DNA from: Lachnospiraceae bacterium
GTDB taxonomy: Bacteria; Bacillota; Clostridia; Lachnospirales; Lachnospiraceae
DNA: 8,259 nt
Reading direction: 5' to 3'
NCBI GenBank assembly: GCA_014804185.1
Contig: JAAVAG010000051.1
Coordinates: 1-8,259 of the forward strand
Part shown: in pieces, positions 1 to 6,350 of the stretch
Layout: the number at the start of each line of letters is the position of its first letter
How positions within the stretch are numbered: the first letter of the stretch is position 1
Translations under genes and position numbers: made by a program
Notes under the pieces: generated by a model
Databases searched by the model: none
Told to the model about the DNA's origin: nothing
What the model saw: only the letters and a program-made list of their open reading frames with translations

Positions 1-405
1 GCCCAGGTCCGGAAGCTGATCGGTATGAGCGGGCATGCGGATAAAAACGGACTTCTGGAATGGGTGGAGGGATTCCGGGAAAAACCCAGAAAAGTGTTCG
101 TAGTACACGGGGAGGACAGTGTCTGCAATTCCTTTGTGGAATGCCTGAAGGTGGAGCACGGTATCAGAGCCTATGCGCCGTACAGCGGCACGGTGTTCAA
201 TCTGATGAGCGGAAAACTGGAATACGAGGCTCTGCCTATTCCCATTAAGAAAAAAGAACGTGTGACCAGCGGAGTTTATGGGCGTCTGCTGGCAGCCGGC
301 AACCGCCTGATCGCGATTATCAAAAAGAGCGAGGGCGGAGCGAACAAGGATCTGGCAAAATTTGCGGACCAGATTATTTCGCTGTGCGATAAATACGAAA
401 ACTGA
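1..405 (+). CDS. beta-CASP metallo-beta-lactamase RNA-processing enzyme, 3' end only
   Basis: This is the last 134 codons of a gene whose start lies left of the window; the frame is open from base 1 to the TGA at 403-405. Two motifs typical of the C-terminal part of the beta-CASP/RMMBL family are visible: MSGHAD (fragment residues 9-14), which carries a metal-binding His, and VVHGE (about residues 34-38), followed by a conserved YAPYSG stretch. Enzymes of this family are zinc-dependent RNA nucleases of the cytoplasm, related to CPSF-73 and RNase J. The N-terminal HxHxDH metal site is outside the window, so activity cannot be judged. After the RMMBL part comes a basic tail of about 65 residues with KKKER, which I do not recognise. 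The next gene, thyA, begins 39 bases downstream and may be cotranscribed. RNase J itself is less likely because the tail does not look like its C-terminal domain. Confidence 0.85.
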   Translation, partial: AQVRKLIGMSGHADKNGLLEWVEGFREKPRKVFVVHGEDSVCNSFVECLKVEHGIRAYAPYSGTVFNLMSGKLEYEALPIPIKKKERVTSGVYGRLLAAGNRLIAIIKKSEGGANKDLAKFADQIISLCDKYEN

Positions 406-444
406 CATTACAGCCAATAAAAATAAAAGGGAGCGTAGAGAGAG

Positions 445-1293
445 ATGAGTGCGGCAGATGTAACTTTTATAAATATGTGCAGGGATATTCTGGATAACGG
501 CACCAGCACGGAGGGAGAAAAGGTGCGTCCTCACTGGGAGGACGGAACTCCCGCATATACAATCAAGCGGTTTGGTGTGGTGAACAGATATGATCTGTCC
601 CGGGAATTTCCGATCATGACTCTGCGCCGCACTGCGCTTAAGACAGCAACGGACGAGATGCTGTGGATCTGGCAGAGCAAGTCCAACAATATACATGATC
701 TGCACAGCCATATCTGGGACGAATGGGCGGATGAGGACGGTTCTATCGGAAAGGCATACGGTTACCAGATGGGGGTGAAACATCAGTATAAGGAGGGGAT
801 GATGGATCAGGTGGACCGGGTGATCTATGATCTGAAAAATAACCCTTTCAGCCGCCGGATTATGACAAATATGTATGTCCATCAGGATCTGCATGAGATG
901 AATCTGTATCCGTGCGCCTACAGCATGACCTTTAACGTGACCCAGAGGCCGGGAACGGACAGACTGGTGCTGAACGCCGTGCTGAATCAGAGATCTCAGG
1001 ATGTGCTTATGGCAAATAACTGGAATGTGGTGCAGTACGCCGTACTGATGCATATGCTTGCGCAGGTGTGCGATATGCAGGTGGGGGAACTGGTGCATGT
1101 GATCGCGGACGCGCATATCTATGACAGGCATGTGCCGATGGTGCGGGAACTGATCTCCAGGGAGCCAAAGCCTGCGCCTGTATTCTGGCTGAATCCGGAG
1201 ATCAGGGATTTCTATCAGTTTACAAGAAACGATGTGGCGGTGGAAGGGTATGAGTTCGGCAGCCAGATTGACAACATACCGATTGCGGTTTAA
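445..1293 (+). CDS. thyA: thymidylate synthase ThyA
   Basis: This cytoplasmic enzyme makes dTMP from dUMP, using methylenetetrahydrofolate as both carbon donor and reductant and releasing dihydrofolate. The 282-residue length is normal for the family. Visible motifs are Glu71 in EMLWIWQ, the phosphate-binding SRR (136-138), the nucleophile Cys157 in YPCAYS, RSQD (183-186), Asn194, and the ADAHIYDRH segment (221-229) with the Asp, His and Tyr that contact dUMP. The WIWQ and HIWDEW wording resembles the Bacillus subtilis ThyA branch rather than the E. coli type. The loop usually written LGxPFN is MANNWN here (residues 189-194). The ATG at 445 follows a purine-rich ribosome-binding site (AAAAGGGAG, 425-433). 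The dihydrofolate reductase gene follows after 14 bases, matching the shared folate cycle. I see no clear promoter directly upstream. Confidence 0.97.
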   Translation: MSAADVTFINMCRDILDNGTSTEGEKVRPHWEDGTPAYTIKRFGVVNRYDLSREFPIMTLRRTALKTATDEMLWIWQSKSNNIHDLHSHIWDEWADEDGSIGKAYGYQMGVKHQYKEGMMDQVDRVIYDLKNNPFSRRIMTNMYVHQDLHEMNLYPCAYSMTFNVTQRPGTDRLVLNAVLNQRSQDVLMANNWNVVQYAVLMHMLAQVCDMQVGELVHVIADAHIYDRHVPMVRELISREPKPAPVFWLNPEIRDFYQFTRNDVAVEGYEFGSQIDNIPIAV

Positions 1294-1307
1294 GGAGAGA
1301 GCGAGAG

Positions 1308-1802
1308 ATGAATCTGATTGTATCTGCAGATGAAAACTGGGCCATCGGCAATAAGAATCAGCTGCTGGTGAGAATCCCAAATGACATGAAGCAGTTTCGT
1401 AACATGACCACAGGCAAGGTGGTGGTGCTGGGCAGGAAGACGCTGGAAACTTTCCCACAGGGACAGCCGCTGAAAGACAGAACTAACATTATTCTCTCCG
1501 GCAGCCCCGGGTTTCAGGTGAAAGGCGCCGTGACGGTAAGTTCCGTGGAAAAGCTCCTGGAAGAACTGAAAAAGTATCCCGACGAAGATATTTTCATCAT
1601 CGGCGGCGAGAGCGTATACAGGCAGATGCTTCCCTACTGCAACACGGCGCATGTGACAAAGGTCGATCATGCGTATGAGGCCGACAGTTATTTCACAGAT
1701 CTGGACAGGGATCCGGAGTGGGAGATTACGGCGGACAGCGACGAGCAGGTATACTTTGATATTACCTACCGGTTTGTGAAATATGAGAGGGTGAAGAAGT
1801 GA
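1308..1802 (+). CDS. folA: dihydrofolate reductase
   Basis: This enzyme reduces dihydrofolate to tetrahydrofolate with NADPH, regenerating the cofactor consumed by the thymidylate synthase encoded just upstream. At 164 residues it has the usual length. Recognisable family features are NWAIG (10-14), the active-site acid Asp26 in IPNDM, Phe30, GRKT (42-45), Arg58 in KDRTNIIL, the NADPH-binding IIGGESVY (97-104) and Thr117 in HVTKVD. The substrate loop reads QLLVRIPND where E. coli has a Met-Pro-Trp-Asn-Leu-Pro run, so Trp22 is replaced by Val21. The start is fixed by AAGGAGA at 1292-1298, which overlaps the thyA stop codon and sits 9 bases before the ATG. The pair is therefore likely one operon. 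There is no sign of damage. The gene could equally be called dfrA; I see no mobile element that would mark it as an acquired resistance gene. Confidence 0.95.
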   Translation: MNLIVSADENWAIGNKNQLLVRIPNDMKQFRNMTTGKVVVLGRKTLETFPQGQPLKDRTNIILSGSPGFQVKGAVTVSSVEKLLEELKKYPDEDIFIIGGESVYRQMLPYCNTAHVTKVDHAYEADSYFTDLDRDPEWEITADSDEQVYFDITYRFVKYERVKK

Positions 1803-1816
1803 CGGTATATTTCCGA

Positions 1817-1845
1817 TTGACTTTCACCAAAAAAAGTATAATAAT
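1817..1845 (+). promoter_or_regulatory. possible vegetative promoter for ilvE
   Basis: A -35-like TTGACT (1817-1822; 5 of 6 consensus bases) precedes an A/T-rich stretch with an exact TATAAT at 1837-1842 and an overlapping AATAAT at 1840-1845. The spacer is only 14 bases to TATAAT but 17 to AATAAT, so the exact -10 is unclear. It lies just after the dihydrofolate reductase stop and about 50 bases before the ilvE start, where a new transcript would be expected. No terminator is visible before it, so readthrough from thyA-folA is also possible. Confidence 0.5.
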
Positions 1846-1892
1846 GGTTAAAAAATAAAACCGCGGCACGTGGCGGGAAAGGAAGCATCAGT

Positions 1893-2918
1893 ATGGAGAA
1901 GAAAAACATTGACTGGTCGAATCTTGGATTCGGCTATATACAGACGGAAAAGAGATATATTTCCAATTATAAAGACGGGGCGTGGGATGAGGGCACACTG
2001 AGCGGCGATGCCACGGTGGTGATCAACGAGTGCGCGGGAGTGCTTCAGTATGCGCAGACCGTTTTTGAGGGACTGAAAGCCTACACGACGGATGACGGAC
2101 ATATTGTCACGTTCCGGCCGGATCTCAACGGAGAGCGGTTGGAAGCGTCCGCCAGGCGGCTGGAGATGCCGGTATTTCCCAAGGAGCGTTTTGTGCAGGC
2201 GGTCACCGAGGTGGTGAAAGCCAATGAGGCTTATGTGCCTCCTTACGGCAGCGGAGCAACTCTTTATATCCGCCCCTATATGTTTGGCAGCAATCCGGTG
2301 ATCGGTGTGAAACCGGCAAGTGAGTATCAGTTCAGAATTTTCTGTACGCCCGTAGGGCCTTATTTTAAGGGCGGCGCAAAGCCTCTGACCATCCGCGTCA
2401 GCGATTTTGACCGCGCCGCGCCGCGCGGAACCGGCAATATCAAGGCGGGGCTGAATTATGCCATGAGTCTGCACGCCATTGTGTCCGCGCATGAAGAGGG
2501 ATATGACGAGAATATGTATCTGGATCCTGCCACCAGAAGCAAGGTGGAGGAGACGGGAGGAGCCAACTTCCTGTTTGTGACGAAAGACGGCAAGGTGGTG
2601 ACTCCCAAGTCCGACAGTATCCTGCCGTCCATCACCAGGCGGTCTCTGGTATATGTGGCCAAAGAATATCTCGGTCTGGAAGCGGAAGAGAGAGAAGTGG
2701 ATCTGTCCGAACTGGAAGACATGGCGGAGTGCGGCCTGTGCGGTACGGCTGCCGTGATCTCGCCCGTGGGCAAAATCGTGGACCACGGCAGGGAGATCTG
2801 TCTGCCCAGCGGCATGGCGGATATGGGACCTGTGACAAAGAAACTTTACGATACGCTGACGGGCATTCAGATGGGACGCATCCAGGCGCCTGCAGGCTGG
2901 ATTCATGTGATCAGATAG
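1893..2918 (+). CDS. ilvE: branched-chain amino acid aminotransferase (class IV, type II)
   Basis: This PLP enzyme moves the amino group between glutamate and the keto acids of leucine, isoleucine and valine, the last step of their synthesis in the cytoplasm. The 341-residue length fits the longer type II branch of the family. Seen in order: QTVFEGLKAY (55-64), IRPYMFGSNP (126-135), the PLP-binding Lys184 in GTGNIKAGLNYA, the EETGGANFLF segment (219-228) whose Glu is expected to contact the pyridine nitrogen, and GTAAVISPVG (284-293). A CGLC pair (Cys280, Cys283) sits just before that last segment. The ATG at 1893 follows AAAGGA (1878-1883) at 9 bases. The stop TAG is followed after one codon by the start of the foldase gene in the same frame. 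No T-box or leader-peptide attenuator is visible; only 90 bases separate it from folA. Confidence 0.95.
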   Translation: MEKKNIDWSNLGFGYIQTEKRYISNYKDGAWDEGTLSGDATVVINECAGVLQYAQTVFEGLKAYTTDDGHIVTFRPDLNGERLEASARRLEMPVFPKERFVQAVTEVVKANEAYVPPYGSGATLYIRPYMFGSNPVIGVKPASEYQFRIFCTPVGPYFKGGAKPLTIRVSDFDRAAPRGTGNIKAGLNYAMSLHAIVSAHEEGYDENMYLDPATRSKVEETGGANFLFVTKDGKVVTPKSDSILPSITRRSLVYVAKEYLGLEAEEREVDLSELEDMAECGLCGTAAVISPVGKIVDHGREICLPSGMADMGPVTKKLYDTLTGIQMGRIQAPAGWIHVIR

Positions 2919-2921
2919 GAA

Positions 2922-3983
2922 ATGAAAAAAGGGAAAATCGTATGTCTGCTCGCCGCTCTCTGGCTTCTTTTTGCGGGGTGCGGCGGGACGGACGGAAAGG
3001 ATATGACGGTGGTGCTTACCACCGGATTCCGGAGAGATGAAATATTCCGGATTGACAGTGTCTCATGCAGTCTGCCGGAAATCATGGTCTATCTGACCAA
3101 CACACAGAACCAGTATGAGAGTGTTTACGGGCAGGAGATCTGGGAGACAGAACTGAACGGGATGACGCTGGAACAGAATATCAAGGATACCGTGCTGGCA
3201 AGGATGGCCCAGGTGAAAAGCATGACGCTTCTTGCCGAGGAAAACGGGATAGAACTGTCGAAGGAAGAAAAAGAACTGGCGGAGCAGGCTGCGGAGGAAT
3301 ACTTTGCCTCCCTGAATGAGAAAGAAATCACTCTGCTTGGAGTGGATCAGGACGTGATCGGGAAACTGTATGAGGAGTACGCTCTTGCGCAGAAAGTGTA
3401 CGACCAGATCATACAGGACATCAACCCGGAAATCAGCGATGACGAGGCCAGGATTATAACCGTACAGCATATCCTGTTTAAGACCTATACGCTGGATGGG
3501 ACGGGCAGAAAGGTGGAGTATACGGACAATGCCAAAGCGTCGGTGTACGAAAAAGCGGCCGGTGTGCTGGCGCTTGCAAACGACGGACAGCATGATTTTG
3601 AGAGCCTGATCGCGGAGTACAGCGAGGATTCCATAGCCGTTTATTCTTTTGGGAAGGGCGAGATGGATCCGGATTTTGAGGCGGCGGCGTTTAATCTGGG
3701 AAACAATGAAATCAGCGGTATTGTGGAGAGCCAGTTTGGCTATCATATTATCAAATGTCTGAATACTTTTGACCGCGAGGAGACAGATCACAATAAGCTG
3801 AAGATTGTGGAGCAGCGCAGGCAGGAAGTGTTCGGACAGGAGTATGACGCCTTTGTGGAGCAGCTGATAAGACTTTTGAACGAAAATCTGTGGGAAGAAG
3901 TAACGTTTATTCATGACGCAGAGGTGACCACATCCGATTTTTTTGATGTGTATAATAAATATTTTCCCGGCAAATCGCATTAG
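2922..3983 (+). CDS. PrsA/SurA-like parvulin peptidyl-prolyl isomerase, lipoprotein
   Basis: This is a predicted membrane-anchored foldase that helps secreted proteins fold by cis-trans isomerisation of proline bonds outside the cell membrane. The 353-residue protein begins with MKKGK, a hydrophobic stretch (6-18) and a lipobox ending AGC, with Cys20 the predicted lipidated residue. Residues about 40-170 are helical and charge-rich, as in the SurA/PrsA N-terminal chaperone domain. The parvulin domain spans about 178-283: VQHILFKT with His183, YSFGKGEMDPDFEAAAF, then FGYHIIKCL with His275. A helical tail follows (285-353). The start is unusual: the ATG is separated from the ilvE TAG by a single codon, and the only Shine-Dalgarno-like AGGA (2917-2920) is one base from the ATG. 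Translation is probably coupled to ilvE. It resembles PrsA but its target proteins are unknown, so I give no symbol. Confidence 0.88.
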   Translation: MKKGKIVCLLAALWLLFAGCGGTDGKDMTVVLTTGFRRDEIFRIDSVSCSLPEIMVYLTNTQNQYESVYGQEIWETELNGMTLEQNIKDTVLARMAQVKSMTLLAEENGIELSKEEKELAEQAAEEYFASLNEKEITLLGVDQDVIGKLYEEYALAQKVYDQIIQDINPEISDDEARIITVQHILFKTYTLDGTGRKVEYTDNAKASVYEKAAGVLALANDGQHDFESLIAEYSEDSIAVYSFGKGEMDPDFEAAAFNLGNNEISGIVESQFGYHIIKCLNTFDREETDHNKLKIVEQRRQEVFGQEYDAFVEQLIRLLNENLWEEVTFIHDAEVTTSDFFDVYNKYFPGKSH

Positions 3984-4033
3984 CCGGCGTTCCTCTGAAT
4001 GGATACAAAGGACAGTTTACAAAAATTTTAGAA

Positions 4034-4068
4034 ACCCGGAAAATGGCGTAAATACGGCATTTTTGGGT
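4034..4068 (+). terminator. imperfect hairpin, possible weak terminator after the foldase gene
   Basis: AAAATGGCG (4040-4048) can pair with CGGCATTTT (4055-4063) around the loop TAAATA, with one G-G mismatch. ACCC (4034-4037) and GGGT (4065-4068) can extend the stem through G-T wobbles. A five-T run (4060-4064) lies inside the right arm. It sits 50 bases past the foldase stop, so it could end that transcript, but the stem is imperfect and the T run is not placed as in a strong terminator. Confidence 0.3.
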
Positions 4069-4084
4069 CATCAGACTTCGATTA

Positions 4085-4111
4085 TCAGCACTCGCGCAAT
4101 GCGAGTGCTAA
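4085..4111 (+). promoter_or_regulatory. CIRCE operator (HrcA repressor binding site)
   Basis: The sequence is TCAGCACTC, nine bases, then GAGTGCTAA. It matches the CIRCE consensus TTAGCACTC-N9-GAGTGCTAA at 17 of 18 arm positions (C for T at the second). CIRCE is the inverted repeat bound by HrcA, which represses chaperone genes until heat or misfolding titrates GroEL. It lies upstream of the htpG promoter, ending 7 bases before the -35. The arms also extend into a 9-bp perfect stem (4087-4095 with 4101-4109) around GCAAT, followed by AATTTTG, so in readthrough RNA it could fold as a hairpin. Confidence 0.92.
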
Positions 4112-4118
4112 TTTTGTA

Positions 4119-4147
4119 TTGACTTTTTGCGGCAGTGGAGATAAACT
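4119..4147 (+). promoter_or_regulatory. vegetative promoter of htpG
   Basis: TTGACT (4119-4124; 5 of 6) is followed after exactly 17 bases by TAAACT (4142-4147; 4 of 6). Transcription would start near 4153-4156, about 80 bases before the htpG ATG at 4235. The adjoining CIRCE makes this the best candidate for the HrcA-controlled promoter. It also argues against translation starting at the ATG at 4148, which abuts the -10. Confidence 0.65.
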
Positions 4148-4234
4148 ATGTATCATAGCAGCGGGGAAGCACAGCGGACGCTTCTGCATAGGGCGTGTGG
4201 AACTGTAAAAAAGAAGAAAAGGAAGTGTGTTGAC

Positions 4235-6343
4235 ATGGCAGCAAAAAGAGGGAATTTATCAATCAACAGCGACAATATTTTTCCGATTATCAAAAAGTGG
4301 CTGTATTCGGATCATGACATTTTTTACCGGGAACTGATCTCCAACGGGTGTGATGCCATCACAAAGCTGAAAAAGCTGGATATGATGGGGGAATATGTTC
4401 TGCCTGACGGGTTTAAGGCGAAAGTGGAGGTGATTGTCAATCCGGAGGACAAGACTCTGATGTTTCGGGACAATGGCCTGGGAATGACCGCCGACGAGGT
4501 GGAGGAGTATATCAACCAGATCGCCTTTTCCGGCGCGTCGGACTTTATTGAAAAGTACAAGGATAAGAGCAGCGCGGATCAGATTATCGGTCATTTCGGA
4601 CTTGGTTTTTACTCCGCGTTCATGGTTGCGGATGAGGTTCATATATACACCCTGTCTTACAGAGGGGGTGCGCAGCCCGTACACTGGGAGTGCGACGGCG
4701 GCACGGAGTTTTCCATGGAAGAAGGAAACAGGGCGGAAGTGGGAACGACGATCACGCTGTTTCTGAATGAGGACTGCCTGGAATTCTGCAATGAATACAA
4801 GGCCAGAGAAGTGATCAAAAAATACTGTTCCTTTATGCCCACCGAAATTTATCTCTCCAAGGCGGACACGAAAGAGACACAGATCATTGAGGCGGAAGAA
4901 AAACTCGACACGGATCAGGTGGTAGAGACTATAGCGCCCGAAAAGGAGGGAGATCCCGAAAAACTCAAGATTGTAAAGCGGCCGGAACTTCTGAACGAGA
5001 CACAGCCGCTCTGGACAAAGAATCCCAGCGAGTGCACGAAAGAAGAATATCTGGAGTTTTACCGCAAAGTATTTCAGGACTACAAGGAGCCTCTGTTCTG
5101 GATCCATCTGAATATGGATTATCCTTTTAACCTGAAAGGAATATTGTATTTCCCCAAGATCAACATGGAGTATGAATCCATTGAGGGAGTCATCAAACTG
5201 TACAACAACCAGGTGTTTATCGCGGATAATATCAAGGAAGTTATCCCGGAGTTTCTGATGCTGCTGAAAGGCGTGATCGACTGTCCCGACCTGCCGCTGA
5301 ACGTCTCCAGAAGCGCTCTGCAGAACGACGGATTTGTCAAGAAAATCTCGGATTATATTTCCAAAAAAGTTGCCGATAAACTGTCCGGCATGTGCAAGAC
5401 GGAAAAGGAAGAATACGAAAAATACTGGGACGATATCAGCCCGTTTATCAAGTTTGGCTGCCTGAAAGACGATAAGTTCTGCGAGAAGATGACGGATTAT
5501 ATTCTGTTCAGAAATCTGGACGGCAATTATATGACCCTGCCGGAGTGCCTGGAGGTCAATAAGGTGGATCCCGACGAGGTCGAAAATACCGAAGGGGCAG
5601 AGCAGACAGGCGAAACGGAAACCGCCACGGATGAGAGCGGCAACAAGGTCGAGGCGGAGATCGTAACGGAGGATGCGCCGGAAGATGCTGAGGATGGCGA
5701 GGATGCCGGAGAAGAAGAGAAGAAAGAAAAGATTGTCTACTATGTGACCGACGAACAGCAGCAGAGCCAGTATATCAATATGTTCAAGGCTGCCAAGATG
5801 GACGCCGTCATCCTGACTCACAATATAGACCAGCCCTTTATCTCGCAGCTGGAATCCAAAAATCAGGGCATCAAGTTCCAGAGGATCGATGCGGATCTGA
5901 CGGATACTTTCAAGGCCAAGACATCCAAGAAGGCGGAGAAAGAACTGGAGGAGCAGGCGGAGGCCATCTCCGGAATCATGAAGAAGGTTCTGAAGAAAGA
6001 GAAGCTTCAGGTGAAAGTGGAGAAACTGAAGAATAAGAAGATTTCCTCCATGATCACGCTGTCCGAGGAGAGCAGGCGGATGCAGGATATGATGAAAATG
6101 TATGCCACAAGCGGCATGGATATGGGTATGTTTGGCTCCGAAGGGGAAACTCTGGTGCTGAACGCCAGTCATCCGCTGGTACAGTATGTAACGGGACATC
6201 AGGACGACGGAAATGTCCAGATGATCTGTGAGCAGCTTTACGATCTGGCAAAACTCCAGCATGCACCCTTAAGCCCGGAGGATATGACCAAGTTTGTTGC
6301 AAGAAGCAATGAGATCATGCTGCTCCTTGCAAAAGAGAAGTGA
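4235..6343 (+). CDS. htpG: HtpG, bacterial Hsp90 chaperone
   Basis: This is an ATP-driven cytoplasmic dimeric chaperone for stressed or partly folded proteins. The start at 4235 is chosen because AAAAGGAAG (4217-4225) sits 9 bases before it and MAAKRGNLSI leads straight into the family's N-terminus; an in-frame ATG at 4148 lies in the promoter and adds 29 residues unlike Hsp90. The GHKL ATPase domain (about 1-205) has Glu33, Asn37 and Asp40 in RELISNGCD, DNGLGMT (79-85) and GHFGLGFYSAF (119-129). The middle domain has the conserved arginine Arg359 in LNVSRSALQ. At 702 residues it is longer than the common 610-650. Extra length is in the link between ATPase and middle domains (about 206-259) and in a very acidic stretch at 443-498 before the C-terminal dimer part. 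A GreA gene follows after 7 bases. Confidence 0.96.
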   Translation: MAAKRGNLSINSDNIFPIIKKWLYSDHDIFYRELISNGCDAITKLKKLDMMGEYVLPDGFKAKVEVIVNPEDKTLMFRDNGLGMTADEVEEYINQIAFSGASDFIEKYKDKSSADQIIGHFGLGFYSAFMVADEVHIYTLSYRGGAQPVHWECDGGTEFSMEEGNRAEVGTTITLFLNEDCLEFCNEYKAREVIKKYCSFMPTEIYLSKADTKETQIIEAEEKLDTDQVVETIAPEKEGDPEKLKIVKRPELLNETQPLWTKNPSECTKEEYLEFYRKVFQDYKEPLFWIHLNMDYPFNLKGILYFPKINMEYESIEGVIKLYNNQVFIADNIKEVIPEFLMLLKGVIDCPDLPLNVSRSALQNDGFVKKISDYISKKVADKLSGMCKTEKEEYEKYWDDISPFIKFGCLKDDKFCEKMTDYILFRNLDGNYMTLPECLEVNKVDPDEVENTEGAEQTGETETATDESGNKVEAEIVTEDAPEDAEDGEDAGEEEKKEKIVYYVTDEQQQSQYINMFKAAKMDAVILTHNIDQPFISQLESKNQGIKFQRIDADLTDTFKAKTSKKAEKELEEQAEAISGIMKKVLKKEKLQVKVEKLKNKKISSMITLSEESRRMQDMMKMYATSGMDMGMFGSEGETLVLNASHPLVQYVTGHQDDGNVQMICEQLYDLAKLQHAPLSPEDMTKFVARSNEIMLLLAKEK

Positions 6344-6350
6344 GGAAATC

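Noticed and set aside
1803..1892. Possible T-box or leader attenuator before ilvE
   Set aside because: Only 90 bases are available; there is no T-box consensus, no run of branched-chain codons and no terminator hairpin. The CCGC/GCGG pairing near 1861-1876 is too short.
1848..2906. Minus-strand open frame of 352 codons opposite ilvE
   Set aside because: It lies almost wholly opposite a gene with all its catalytic residues, has no recognisable domain, and is His/Arg-rich as expected for an antisense shadow.
3063..3980. Minus-strand open frame of 305 codons opposite the foldase gene
   Set aside because: The plus strand has a lipobox and parvulin domain; the minus-strand product shows no motif.
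4016..4044. TTTACA as a -35 element upstream of the CIRCE site
   Set aside because: The sequence 17 bases later (GAAAAT) is a poor -10; the TTGACT/TAAACT pair at 4119-4147 is better placed.
4259..6262. Minus-strand open frame of 667 codons opposite htpG
   Set aside because: It mirrors htpG codon by codon, its protein is low-complexity and rich in Leu, Phe, His and Arg, and it matches no family I know. It is a by-product of codon use in htpG.
6294..6350. Earlier in-frame start for greA
   Set aside because: It lies within the htpG coding end, lacks a ribosome-binding site, and adds 19 residues not typical of Gre factors.
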